Shown here in pieces: positions 45,905 to 56,329 of a stretch of DNA of 64,000 nt. The position numbers were made by a program, and so were the translations under genes. Every line of letters begins with the position of its first letter. Position 1 is the stretch's first letter. Source of the DNA: Brachionus koreanus (taxonomy: Eukaryota > Rotifera > Eurotatoria > Ploima > Brachionidae); NCBI GenBank assembly GCA_016987375.1, contig PJRA01000519.1, positions 674,717 to 738,716 on the forward strand, in the 5' to 3' direction. The notes under the pieces were generated by a model. It was not told the origin of the DNA, did no database searches, and worked only from the letters and a program-made list of their open reading frames with translations.

Positions 45905-46640
45905 TATATACAGTATGTTGCAAATTTATTGTTTATTCTTCTACAATTTAGAGTAAAAACAACTCTACTAAAGCTTAGAAATTGGGGTAATCCAAAAGAT
46001 TAAACAATTGTATCAACTAACTAACTAAGTTTTTACCTAACTTTTTTCGCATTTTTATGATTAATTCTTACATATCTCTTAATTTTGAACAAATTTTGCT
46101 CCTAAACTGTTTAAAATAAATACTCTCCAACTTCATATGTACTTCTCAAATAACATTACCAAAAAATCTTTATTTTACAAAAATAATGAGGAAAAAAAAT
46201 GTGTCAAGCCCGTTAAAATAGCAGAACGTAGGTCTGCTCAAAGGTGAAAATAAAAAACAAAATGAGATTGCCAAGCTGTTTGTTGTATCTCCAAAATGTA
46301 TCAGTTGAACTTAAAAACGATATGAAGAGACTGGCACAGTGTCTGATCTAAGCTGTTCTGGTAGACCTCGCAAGCTTACTTTTAGGGAAGATAATTACAT
46401 TTTTAGAGAGATTAGAAAAGATTCTACATCCAGTTAAAAATATAGATAAAAAAGATATAAGTGGTGTAAACAGAGACTTAAATGGACGGTTAATGATTGG
46501 TCCAGAGTTATCTTGTCCAATTTTGAGGTCTTAAGTCGTAAATCAAGAGTAATAGTAAAAAGGTTTAAAAATGCAAAGTTTCACCGGAAGTTCTGTATAC
46601 CAAGGTTACAAAACAGTGGAGGATCAGCCGGTATCTGGAG
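45905..46640 (+). pseudogene. Tc1-like transposon, 5' end and broken transposase
   Basis: Begins at tatacagtatgttgcaaatt, the same terminal sequence as 27088. Downstream, the plus strand in shifting frames reads NEIAKLFVVSPKC and TGTVSDLSCSGRPRKLT (the paired-like HTH and GRPRKxT block), KRYKWCKQRLKWTVNDWSRV, and FCIPRLQNSGGSAGIWR. It then stops at a junction with LINE sequence. Stops and frameshifts make it non-functional. The last block matches the fragment at 32545, so both belong to one Tc1 family. Confidence 0.85.
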
Positions 46641-46811
46641 AAGCATTCTGTTCTGAACACTTTTTAGATGCGCTTTAATTTCGCAGGACGGTGATATCAA
46701 AAAGGGACAGCTATAATCGAGGTGACTAATAAATAGACTTTTGAAGACAGTCACGAGAATATCAGATTTGAAGCCAAGTTGTTTGATGAGAAACGGGACA
46801 CCATTCGTCAA
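46640..46811 (-). mobile_element. LINE ORF2 thumb fragment
   Basis: The minus strand reads VFKSLFISHLDYSCPF and LKSVQNRMLLQI, the SLIxSHLDY...LQxxQNRxLR block of LINE ORF2 C-termini. Its left edge abuts the Tc1 remnant. Confidence 0.8.
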
Positions 46812-47502
46812 CTGTCAATTGAAGACTGAAGGAAAAATTTTTATTTCAAATTTGGCTAGTGATAAAGAAAAAATGGAAATAAATTCATTTTTAGATGATA
46901 AAAAAATAATAAAACAACTTTTTGCTAAATTAATTTTGAAATAAATAAATAATTCAGATATAACTAAACTAATTAGAGTAAAACTTAATTTAAAAAAATA
47001 AAAAAATAAAAAATTATTCAACATTTAAAATTTATAATACGTTTGATGATAATTCTGATGGTGTAGCTGGTGCTGTTGTTATTCTTGATTTAAATGCAAT
47101 TCTTGTAAGCTCATTTAATTGATCAGCTATTTCCAGCAAACTCTAAATTTGCATCAGTTTCTAAATTTGTAAAAGATGAATTTTTTTTGCTAATCTGAAG
47201 TGCTGATAGGACTTTTTTTGGTATAATTATGAAATTTAAATTTAATTTTTTCAATGCTCAAATCGACTGCTGGAAAAATATAAGAAACATTGTTAATTTA
47301 TTAAACTCTTTCTTACACGAAAAAAAATTAGCATCAAATTGAAAATAAATATCTCAATTATCATTTTGAAATTGAAAAAAAAATATTTTAGAAATAAATT
47401 TTTAAAATTTATTTTTCATTTCACCAAAAAAGTAAACAAAATTAAAATATTAACTGTTAAAACAAAAAAAAAGAAAAGAAAAAAATTTGAAATAATTAAT
47501 TT

Positions 47503-48024
47503 TTATCTGCATCCACATTCCTCAACAACCATGTCTTTGTATTGCTTGGTCATAATTCTGCCAATTTCGTTCAGATAGATAACAGTCAAAGGCTTAAGTC
47601 GAGTAGGTACACACTTAGTCATTTGTTTATTTAGTTGTGGATATCTGTACTCTAAAATGCTCATTATTTGGGCATGATTTGTCAATTTTTTTACAAGAGA
47701 CTTTGGCAAGTGCCTCATGCGGTTTCTGTTGCTGCGCTTCAAATTCATGTAAGACATTATTTTGGGCAATCCACAACCGCCACTACATATATGTGCATTA
47801 AAAACTTTTGGATAAATTATCCATTTGTCCCAGCCAAGCTCGTAGAAATTGACATAAAAATCTTTTTTGTGACAGGTGGAAGGTGTGAAGCGGTTCGAAT
47901 ATAAGAAATTTGAACGTTTTGACCGATTGCTTGTCGGCAATTCAATTTCACTTGTCAAGTTTAAATACTCTTTACTCAGAACGCTAATTAATTTGACCAA
48001 AATAACTAGACTTATCAATCTCAT
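47503..48024 (-). CDS. Short TGF-beta superfamily ligand, Nodal-like
   Basis: Single-exon 173-residue secreted protein. Signal peptide MRLISLVILVKLISVLS, then only about 20 residues of propeptide, a furin-type site NRSKR (about residue 37) and a mature region of about 135 residues. The cystine-knot signature is clear: CHKKDFYVNFYELGWDKWII, NAHICSGGCG, KCVPTRLKPLTVIYLNE and KDMVVEECGCR. WIIYPK and KDMVVEECGC are closest to Nodal-type ligands as I know the family. The usual CC pair is a single Cys (MTKCVPT), so the cysteine that normally joins the two subunits is missing; the other six knot cysteines are present. TGF-beta prodomains usually span 200 residues or more, so this is either a minimal ligand or an upstream exon was missed. 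Ligand of type I/II Ser/Thr kinase receptors, signalling through Smads. A poly(A)-rich flank follows the stop. Confidence 0.9.
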   Translation of the reverse strand: MRLISLVILVKLISVLSKEYLNLTSEIELPTSNRSKRSNFLYSNRFTPSTCHKKDFYVNFYELGWDKWIIYPKVFNAHICSGGCGLPKIMSYMNLKRSNRNRMRHLPKSLVKKLTNHAQIMSILEYRYPQLNKQMTKCVPTRLKPLTVIYLNEIGRIMTKQYKDMVVEECGCR

Positions 48025-48039
48025 ATTTTTTCTAATTTA

Positions 48040-48720
48040 ATTAATTGGTTATGCAATATATTTTTAAATACTGTTTTTTTTATGTTATTAAAATTTTAGT
48101 AAATTAAGAATATTGTTCTTATCTTAAATATGTAATGTTTGAGCAGTATAAAGCGATTAGTTCTTTAAGACCAACAGGATTTTTAGAATATCTAGTTATC
48201 TGCTGATATTCTAAATTAAAGAAACCCTTAAACATTTTTTTAACCAAAAAAAAAAACAGCCAACAAAAATTTATGTTTTTAATTGTTTAATTGATTTACC
48301 TGAAAAAAATAAGTATTATTTTTTTCTTAAACTCATTTTTTCGTTTTGGTTTCACGATTTCAAGATTTTTTTCCCCAAATTTTCAGTATGCCCACTAGCT
48401 TATTCAAATTAAGCTTATTAAAAAATTGATTAATTAAATAAAAATTTTTAGTAACATTTAAAAAAATTCTTATTTAAATTCCTTCAAAAATTTCAAGCCA
48501 TTGTAAAATTCAAATGTAAATAAAACAACCACCATCAGTTCAGCAATGGGAGAAAAAAGAGACGTTAACACTCAAAAACCGGATGATTTTTTTCACTCTT
48601 TTATTTAAATCTTTTTTAATACTTTTTTTCAATGAAAATAAAATTATTTTATAGAAAATTTTAAATAATTTTATAATATTTTTTATTTAAGATATGATTG
48701 AAAAAAAAGCAAAGAAAACC
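48040..48720. other. Upstream region of the TGF-beta gene, no gene seen
   Basis: AT-rich spacer which should contain the ligand's promoter. I searched it for a prodomain-like exon and saw none with a convincing donor. Confidence 0.4.
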
Positions 48721-49160
48721 TTTGCTGGACTCTGACTAACATGAAAATCAACCAGCTATAGTATGGAAACAAAACTCAAACTGTACAACTTTGTAGTAAA
48801 AGCAAAACTGATGTACGGAAGTGAAATATGGGAAATGTGTAAATTTAACAAAAGAAGTCTGAACACCTTCCATACTGGAAGTCTATGAAGGATTCTGGGG
48901 ATACACTGACCTGAGAAACTGTCGAATGCTGAACTATACAAAAGAACAAATTCAGATTCATTAAGTCAATGCATTAAGAACAAAATATTTCGATGGCTTG
49001 GACATGTGGACTTAGAATGAAAGAAAAAAGAATACCAAAAAAGGCCCTTTAATTGGCACCCCAAGGAAGAGGTAAGATAGAAAGACCAGCAGTAGTATGG
49101 AGATCAATAATCACAAAAGAGCTCATCGAAATAGATATGACATGATGAGAATAATCACTA
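48720..49160 (+). mobile_element. LINE ORF2 C-terminal fragment
   Basis: The plus strand reads VKAKLMYGSEIWEMC, ending in pieces such as NKIFRWLGHVD and LAPQGRGKIERPAVVW. This is the standard C-terminus of jockey/R1-like ORF2 proteins (LMYGSE-x-W, GH-x-R, GRGRP). Frameshifted. A shorter sister piece of the last block is at about 50755-50805. Confidence 0.85.
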
Positions 49161-49602
49161 AAGACTTTAGTGAAAATCAATAGTAATGACACTATATTTC
49201 ACAAGGAGTGAATAAGGAAAAAAAATTTTTATGTTGATTTTTTAGGAAATCAAATCAATAATCAATTTGTTGTGTTAGTATTTGAATTTCACAATACCAG
49301 ATTTTAAAGCTTTATTTTTAAACTTCAAAATTTCATTGAATTTAATTGCACATTTGAAAAATGAAATGTGATCAATAATTTTACATTGTAATCTAAAAAA
49401 TTCTTATGTGAATGCAATTAAAATATAATGACATTCTATTTGCTCTTCTAGTATTTTCAAATCACATCTTAAAAAAATTTTTCTTGCTTTTATGATTGCC
49501 GGTCTAGGTCCTGTCTCAGTCGCAGTTGGAAAATTTTTTGTCGTCTGAACTTTTTAACACTATTGAAATACAAGTTTTTGAAATTATCTCAGTTAATCAC
49601 AA

Positions 49603-49622
49603 GTCTCTATGGCGCAATCGGC

Positions 49623-49659
<37 letters not shown>

Positions 49660-49676
49660 GAATCCACCTAGGGACG
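49603..49676 (+). tRNA. tRNA-Asn (GTT)
   Basis: Cloverleaf: acceptor GTCTCTA pairs with TAGGGAC (allowing G-T), D-arm GCGC..GCGC, anticodon stem TTCGG/CCGAA around loop CTGTTAA with anticodon GTT, T-arm GGTGG/CCACC with TTCGAAT loop, discriminator G. Internal box A (TGGCGCAATCGG) and box B (GGTTCGAATCC) are intact. A run of T (49680-49686) follows as the Pol III terminator. No intron. Confidence 0.97.
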
Positions 49677-49918
49677 AATTTTTTTAGGCATGTAGAATTT
49701 TTTTTAATAAAAAATACAAAAAAAATTAAATTAAAAGAGAATATTAATAAAAAAAATATTCAATATATAATCTCTTGAATAAACTGTAAAAATAAAAGTC
49801 AATACAAAGGCACTTGGATCAAAGAGTGTTTAAATTTTATTTATTATAAATTTTATATGGAACATTTTTCTTTATTTTTTCTTAAACAAATCCCAAATTA
49901 ATTAGATTGTGAAATTTA

Positions 49919-50443
49919 TTACTCATTGAAAATTTTGTATAAATTTTCAACCTCATTTGATATAATTTTAACTTCTTGCTCTAATTTTTTTATTCTATTC
50001 AAAGAATCGAATATCTCATCAAGCTTTTGCTGAGCGGTTTTCGAATAATTTTCATATTTTATTCTCATAAATTCAAGTACTTTGGTCTGAAACTGATTAA
50101 GTTGGTCGCTGAAGCATTCCTGAAATTGCTCATGAATATTTTGGTCTTTTTCTCGTTTCTTGTTTAGACTTTGAATAATGTTGCTCAGAGTGTCGGAAAA
50201 TTGTGCTGAATTCACATGTTCAAATTTAGTCTTGTTCTCTGACTCTGATGATTCCTGATTTCTACATGTCATAGCCAAGTTTTTTCGTTGATTAAAAATT
50301 TGCAATTCGTTATTAAAGACACAATTTTGGTCTTGATCAATATTCACAGTTATACTTGACTCTGAACTTCTCTTCGGCAGGTCTGAAGTTTTTCTGTCTA
50401 GATAATTACTGACACTGTTTGATAAATCCTGACTATTCGCCAT
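49919..50443 (-). CDS. SYCE2-like synaptonemal complex central element protein
   Basis: Intronless 174-residue protein. The N-terminal half is Ser/Asn-rich and disordered-looking; the C-terminal half (about 88-174) is a coiled coil. The segment NKKREKDQNIHEQF ... YENYSKTAQQKLDEIF ... IKKLEQEVKIISNEVENLYK parallels the C-terminal part of mammalian SYCE2 (INKSRQKDH ... NKIIQEKLQEF ... ISHLETELKQVCHSVETVYK) in order, spacing and the ending. SYCE2 assembles with TEX12 into fibres at the centre of the synaptonemal complex during meiosis. Similarity is recognised by eye in a coiled coil, where chance similarity is easy, so the assignment is moderate. Stop at 49919-49921; the region after it is A/T-rich. 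Confidence 0.6.
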   Translation of the reverse strand: MANSQDLSNSVSNYLDRKTSDLPKRSSESSITVNIDQDQNCVFNNELQIFNQRKNLAMTCRNQESSESENKTKFEHVNSAQFSDTLSNIIQSLNKKREKDQNIHEQFQECFSDQLNQFQTKVLEFMRIKYENYSKTAQQKLDEIFDSLNRIKKLEQEVKIISNEVENLYKIFNE

Positions 50444-52940
50444 TTTAATTTAAGAAAATATTTCTCAATTTTTTGAAAAGCAAGAACCGTTGAGCACATG
50501 TTTTATCACAAATTAATTTACTTGAAGATTTATTCACCCAGTACGGCCTTGATTTTTCCTCGGTATATTTCTTAATTATTTTAACAAAATCTCAACAAAG
50601 CATTGAAAATAGTATTGGAGAGGACCTTAATTTTTAATAGAAACTTATTTGATCATTCATTGATAAAAAAAAAAATATATATATAAAGATAATTTAATTC
50701 ACTTGTAGTTTTTTTTTTAATAAGACCTTTAAAAAGACGCTTGAACTTTTTTAAAATGCCCTATAATGGGCACCAAAACGAAGACGTAAGGTAGACCATG
50801 AGAATTTACTAGTATTAAATTTTTTTATGAGCGATATAAATTTAGTTTAGTTTATTAAATAAATATTTAATTTTTATTTAATTATGAATTGCTTGATGAT
50901 TTTAAATTGAATAAAATGATTAAATTAATTGAAAAAAAAGATAAGAACGGTTTTGCTTGGGGTGATAGTTTAGCTACTTGTGCTGACGCTTGGAGCTAAC
51001 GCTTGGATTAGAATTCTTTTTTGTTTTTAGCTCTTCTTCTTTGTCTTCTTTCGTCAATTTGTCCCATACTGAACATAGCTCTTTTAAGCTTAAAAAACCA
51101 AATATGGTATGGACAGTCTTAGTGCAAGGTTTTAGTTCTGATTCGCACTAGTTTGTTTAGATCAGATCCTTCTAATTTAAATTTTGTTTAAAATTCTAAT
51201 TTTAAATTAATAAACATTTGGCCTATTATAATAATTTTATAAAAATCCATTTATTTAAAAAAAAAATTCTAACATAAATTCTATCATAAATTAACTTGTC
51301 ACATCATATCACCCAGTGTTAATTTCTTTTTTTCTTATCCCTTCTATATATTTAATCAGCTGATAGCATATTATTTAAAAAAATTTAATATGAAAATTTT
51401 TTTTAGATAAAGATAAAAAAGGAAAAATTTTAATAGTTTATTAATAGTTTTTTAAAGACACAAGGCTTTATTTCAGGTTATTTTATAATGTTTTTCAGTT
51501 GATTTTCTACAGCTTTTTTGTTTTTAGCTGATAGTCCTTTTTTTTCGATTCTCACAATTTTTTTGCAATCAAATTGTAACTAATTTATTTTATAACATTA
51601 TAAAAACAAACACTATCAAAGTTGTAGAGTTTACCTATCAATTTTATAATTTTAAAACAAAAAAATTTTATTTTCATTTTAAAGCAATAGAAAAATTTGT
51701 GAACAGAAAGCCAAAGTGAGGAAGACAAAATACCGACTCGGAAATTTATTGTTTGAAATTTTCATTATATATAGTATATATTTTTATTTTCTTTATATAT
51801 TTCAAAACAGCAGATCAATTCTTTATTAAAGTTTTAAGATTATTAATTATAAGTATTTTTAAGTTTAACAAATTTATCTTTAACTAAAAAAATTGAAATA
51901 TAAAACTTAAATTTTTTGGAGGTGACAAAAATAACTAGAAATGGTCACAAATTTACTATATTTTATCCGAATAAAAAATCTAAATTTTATGACAAAAAAA
52001 ACTAATTGACTGACAAATATATTTGAAGAAGCGACTGTTTAAAAATGTTGTATCAACAAAATAAAAGCTATTTTAGAGAACGAAATATCATTTAAATAAC
52101 AAATTATATAATAATAAATAATAAATAATTTTAAACACATCTTAAAATGGTTTAATTTTTTATTAAAAAAAATAATTTAGAAAAATGAGAAGAATAAAAA
52201 TAATGATTAATTTTTTTTGTTTTTTTTCATTTTAGTTGTTGATCTTGAGCTACCACAGCTGCTATAGCAAGTTTAGCAAGGTCAAGAACATGAATGGAAA
52301 TGTAATTTTTAGCTATTTTTTTATTAGTTTATCTATATCTGTATTTGTTAAAAGTCTCGTTATAACTATTATCAGTATTACCAATTTAATGTCACTATAT
52401 TTTTGCTACGAAGGTACTTGAAAATGAGATGAACGCCTCCCCATTATCTGTTAAGATAGAATAGGGTTAATTATAATTATTATTATTATATATTTGGTTA
52501 TACTATATGTCACCTATACTTTTTTAACTGTCACCGTGTTTTTGGTTTAATCTGCTACTAAAATGATAACTCTCTATCTTAATTTATCTAATTTTAATTT
52601 TAATATTTCTCTATTTTTTAACTTATATTATTTTTACTTTATTTTTTCTTATTTTTATTTTATTATATAAAGCTTTATTTTGATTTTTTAATTTATTTTT
52701 AATCTTAAGGAACTAAAGCTCGGTGCAGAAATACAAATAAATAAAATGTTTTTAATTTGTCATAAATTAAATGATGGACATTTTTTGTCTAATATCTACT
52801 GGTATTAGCTGATTTAAGATAAGAGGCAGAAAAAACTTTTATTTACTGATAAGCTGCCAACTCATGCATATATACAGTTTTTAAATTAAGAAATTTAAGA
52901 GCAAAATTTACTCAAAATTAGAAGATATTTAAATTGCTTC

Positions 52941-52972
52941 ATGAAATCAGTGCCAGTTGCATTTTCACTTTT
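52941..52972 (+). repeat. 32-bp exact match to the SLC5 coding sequence
   Basis: Bases atgaaatcagtgccagttgc at 52941 and the next 12 bases are identical to 54319-54350 in the transporter gene (MKSVPVAFSLL); similarity stops sharply on both sides. It lies 1.2 kb upstream of that gene, in the same orientation. Confidence 0.9.
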
Positions 52973-53154
52973 CTTTTTAAAACAAATCTTTTTTTATCTA
53001 AATTAAGTATATATCTGATAAAAGATTCTGTAACTTCCTTTTTTTTGCTTTATTAAATTTTAATTCAAGTGTGCTTTGCTTTTTTCATTATTTTATAGAG
53101 ATGTATTATTAATTTAGATGAAATATAAACTTATTTTAATATTGGAATTTAAAT

Positions 53155-53377
53155 TTAACACTAGAACGCCCAAAGGGTTTTTTAGACCCCTTTTTGAAAA
53201 ATTGAAACTTGATTTTTACCACATATAAATAAAATTTAAAAAAACAGTTTTTATTATCTAAAAACTTTGATTGTAATTTTTTAGAAAATGAATAAATTTT
53301 CAAAGAAAAAGTTTAATTTATCTTGATAACTTTATTTTAAATTTTAATTAGAAACCAGCCGGGCTTTCTATTGTTAA
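53155..53377. mobile_element. piggyBac-like MITE, copy 1
   Basis: TTAA-flanked element, 223 bp. The left end ttaacactagaacgcccaaa and the right end (complement) ttaacaatagaaagcccggc are terminal inverted repeats, with TTAA at both outer edges as the target duplication. No coding content. Copy 2 is inverted at 61869-62099. Confidence 0.9.
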
Positions 53378-54147
53378 AATAGCTTATCTCTCTTGAATAA
53401 GATTTTGATCCTTAAAAGCATTTCTATTTTATATTTGATTTGGACTTGGAAATGGACATGGAAATTTTTTTCTTTAGAAAATTGACTTTCGAAAGCTTAA
53501 ATACATAAAGATAAATACTCTAAATTCACATAATAAAATTTAAATTATTTCCTATCTATTTAAAAAAAAATTAACAACATAATTAAATTGTAATCTAAAA
53601 ATATTTAAACTTAAATGTTTTTAATTATCTAGCATACACGAGGCAAATAGGCATCGTTTTAGAAGAAATGTTTCAACTCTTTGCTTTGAATATTTCGAAA
53701 TTTCAAACAAGAGTGCAATATTTTTGAGACTCTAATATTTTTTAAAGACAAAATTTATTAATTCACACTGATTAATTTACAAAAATAAAATTGCTATCTT
53801 TTTTGTGATGTTTTTTTTTGTTTACACATTTTCTTATTATATAACCACATTTTTTTAGCTAAGAATTTTTAGCTACTACTTTACATAATTAAATCAGAGC
53901 AAGTTATATAAGTTGCCTGGAGTAATTGAATGCTTTAGAAAATAAACCTTTACTTTAAATTCTAATCATGAAATATAATAAAACGGCTTGTGATAAAAAA
54001 ATACATTCTAATTTTTAATGCTTTTTATTTACTCAAGAATTTAAAATATATTTTTAAATGTTAGCTCCGAAAGTTAGATAAGCTAGATCAGTTATATAAA
54101 ATTTTTCAAAATAGAAAATTTAAAAAGATTTTTTTTTTCAAATTAAA

Positions 54148-55857
54148 ATGAAATATGATCTAGTACTAGTCGACTATTTAGTCCTAATTCTGGTTTTTGG
54201 CATATCAATTTTTATAGGTTTTTATCATGGCTTAAAGCAAAAAGTTAAAAACTATTTCTCAAAGAACAAAGTGATTGTTGAATCAAGCGTTACTGATTAT
54301 TTTACGGCCAGCGCGTCTATGAAATCAGTGCCAGTTGCATTTTCACTTTTAGCCTCATTTTTTTCAACCACTGGAATATTGGGCGTTCCTGCCGAAGTCT
54401 ATCAATACGGTCTTCAATACTGGATTACTGCCTTTTCGGGCATATTTGCTCCAATAATTGGTGCATTCACCACCGGACCATTGTTTGCTCATCTTCGCGT
54501 TTGCACAGTTTTTCAATACCTGCACCTAAGATTTGGTTCAAAATATGTCAAATACATAGGCACTATTTGCTATCTGGTAAAAACCTCAATCTCTTCATCT
54601 ATTTTTATTTATGGACCAGCAGTTTCGCTCAGCCTTTTTACTAGCTTGAACAACAATTATTCAATAGCACTTGTTGGAGTTATAGCAACATTGTATACAG
54701 CAATAGGCGGCATTAAAGGAGTAATATGGACAGATTTTTTTCAAGTAATTGTTATGATGGCATTTCTTCTATCCATTTTAATAAAAGGAATCTATGATGT
54801 TGGTGGTTTTGGCAATTTTTTTCAAATAAACTCGTCCGGAGGCCGTTTCAATGTGTTCGACTTTGATCCTGATCCTTTCAAGCGCCAAACATTTTGGTCT
54901 CTCTTCTTTGGCTTTCTTCTCTCCTTTTCCTATTCGTATTCAACAGATCAGCAATCGTTGCAGCGATTTCAGGCTACACGTACCAAAAAACTAGCCCAAC
55001 GAGCTCTTCTCTTAAACGTTCCAGGCGTTTTTATCATGCTGTCACTTTGTTGCTTTGCCGGTCTCATTTTGTACGCTAATTTTGCCGGTTGCGACCCCAT
55101 TGCTTCACAACAAATTGACAATGCAAACCAATTAGTTGGCCTTTTTATAATAACAAATTTTAAAAATATACAAGGAGCAGCTGGATTTTTTTTATCATGT
55201 GTATTTAGTAGTTCGTTGAGCTCAGCTTCTTCGTGTCTCAATAGCATTTCATCAGTTCTATGGGAAGATTATTTCAAGCCTTTTTCGTTTTTTAAAAATA
55301 TGAAAGAATCAAAAAAATTGACAACCACCAAGCTATTAGTGGTTGCTAGCGGAACAGTGAGTACTCTGTTCGCTTTTATGATATCAGCATTTGGAAGTAA
55401 TCTCTCTCAAGTTTCAGGTAGTCTGAACGGAGCTCTTAATTCGCCTATACTTGGTCTGTTTATTCTTGGGTGTATGTTTAAGACGACCAATTCAATAGGT
55501 GCTGCATCTGGCTGCATGATAGGCTTTTTGTTTGGACTTTGGATCAGCTTTGGTGCTTACTTTACAAAGCCCTATTATCCAAAATTAAATGTAACAACGG
55601 AATTTTGTGAATTTGATTTTCCCATCCAAAACAACACCATGATAATTAATGAACTGAGTGGTTTTAATAAATTCTATTCAATTTCTTACATGTGGTACAC
55701 TCCTCTTGGAACTTTAGTAACAGTTTGTTCTGGCTTGATTATAAGCATTGCAACTGGCGGTTTAAAACAAAATATAGATGATTCATTTATATTGTACAAA
55801 TATTTTATAAAGAAAAAAGTTTCCAACGAAGTAGAACTACCTAGCTTAGAAAAATAA
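54148..55857 (+). CDS. Sodium:solute symporter, SLC5 family (SMCT/multivitamin-type)
   Basis: Intronless 569-residue polytopic membrane protein with about 13 hydrophobic segments, the first at residues 5-25 (LVDYLVLILVFGISIFIGF). The sodium:solute symporter signature is clear: DYFTASASMKSVPVAFSLLA, GVPAEVYQYG, the TAIGGIKGVIWTDFFQ block (about residues 185-205) and SQVSGSLNGALNSPILGLF. This pattern and the length are closest to SLC5A5/A6/A8/A12-type transporters, which carry iodide, vitamins or monocarboxylates with Na+. The transported solute cannot be read from sequence. The C-terminus is short and cytoplasmic. ATG at 54148 is preceded by a T-run and an A-rich context. Being intronless next to intron-rich genes, it could be a retrocopy, but no poly(A) tract or flanking repeats prove that. 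Confidence 0.92.
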   Translation: MKYDLVLVDYLVLILVFGISIFIGFYHGLKQKVKNYFSKNKVIVESSVTDYFTASASMKSVPVAFSLLASFFSTTGILGVPAEVYQYGLQYWITAFSGIFAPIIGAFTTGPLFAHLRVCTVFQYLHLRFGSKYVKYIGTICYLVKTSISSSIFIYGPAVSLSLFTSLNNNYSIALVGVIATLYTAIGGIKGVIWTDFFQVIVMMAFLLSILIKGIYDVGGFGNFFQINSSGGRFNVFDFDPDPFKRQTFWSLFFGFLLSFSYSYSTDQQSLQRFQATRTKKLAQRALLLNVPGVFIMLSLCCFAGLILYANFAGCDPIASQQIDNANQLVGLFIITNFKNIQGAAGFFLSCVFSSSLSSASSCLNSISSVLWEDYFKPFSFFKNMKESKKLTTTKLLVVASGTVSTLFAFMISAFGSNLSQVSGSLNGALNSPILGLFILGCMFKTTNSIGAASGCMIGFLFGLWISFGAYFTKPYYPKLNVTTEFCEFDFPIQNNTMIINELSGFNKFYSISYMWYTPLGTLVTVCSGLIISIATGGLKQNIDDSFILYKYFIKKKVSNEVELPSLEK

Positions 55858-56329
55858 TTAAAACATTTTTTTTTCTATTTAATTTTGATTTTTTTTAAGT
55901 ACAATAAATAAAAAATAACTGAATTTTTTTAAATATTAGCTAGCTATACCTCACAGGTGATTTAGTAGAAATATGTAAATTATAAAATTTTGATAAAAAA
56001 TTTTTTTATAAAATCATGGGTTGAAAATTAGAAAATCTAGTATCTGTAATGTGCTGTTCAGACATGCATTTCTAATCTATTGATTTCAAGATTTCAGGCA
56101 AAAAGTTCAAAAAGAACTAAAAAGTTTATAAATAAGTTGGCTAATCTTAAATAGGAGTAGAGGCTTAAAATAGCTAATTTAACTGAGAAGGAAACTTATG
56201 AAGAACAAATATTTTTAATTGCACCCAAAGATTCAACTTTTTCATCAATAGAATTTTCAAAGAGTGGAATTTAGTATGTTAAAATGAAACTGAAAAAAAT
56301 AAAAATAATTTTTTGTTACAACAAAATTA

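Larger units (their letters stand above)
50444..54147. other. 3.7-kb intergenic stretch, mostly without genes
   Basis: Contents that can be named: a LINE 3' scrap (50755-50805), a piggyBac-like MITE (53155-53377) and a 32-bp exact copy of transporter coding sequence (52941-52972). Two short minus-strand frames, about 51130-50990 (LKELCSVWDKLTKEDKEE) and about 51585-51490 (FDCKKIVRIEKKGLSAKNKK), look coding in composition but have no recognisable family or splice partners. Confidence 0.5.

Noticed and set aside
46741..47024. Plus- and minus-strand frames beside the LINE/Tc1 remnant
   Set aside because: Overlap a LINE fragment or are AT-rich low-complexity; no motif. A nearby minus-strand stretch (about 47145-47040, LLEIADQLNELTRIAFKSR) looks coding but has no frame partner.
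50985..51600. Two short minus-strand coding-like stretches
   Set aside because: No recognised family, no joined frame, no clear start. Left as a note in the intergenic entry.
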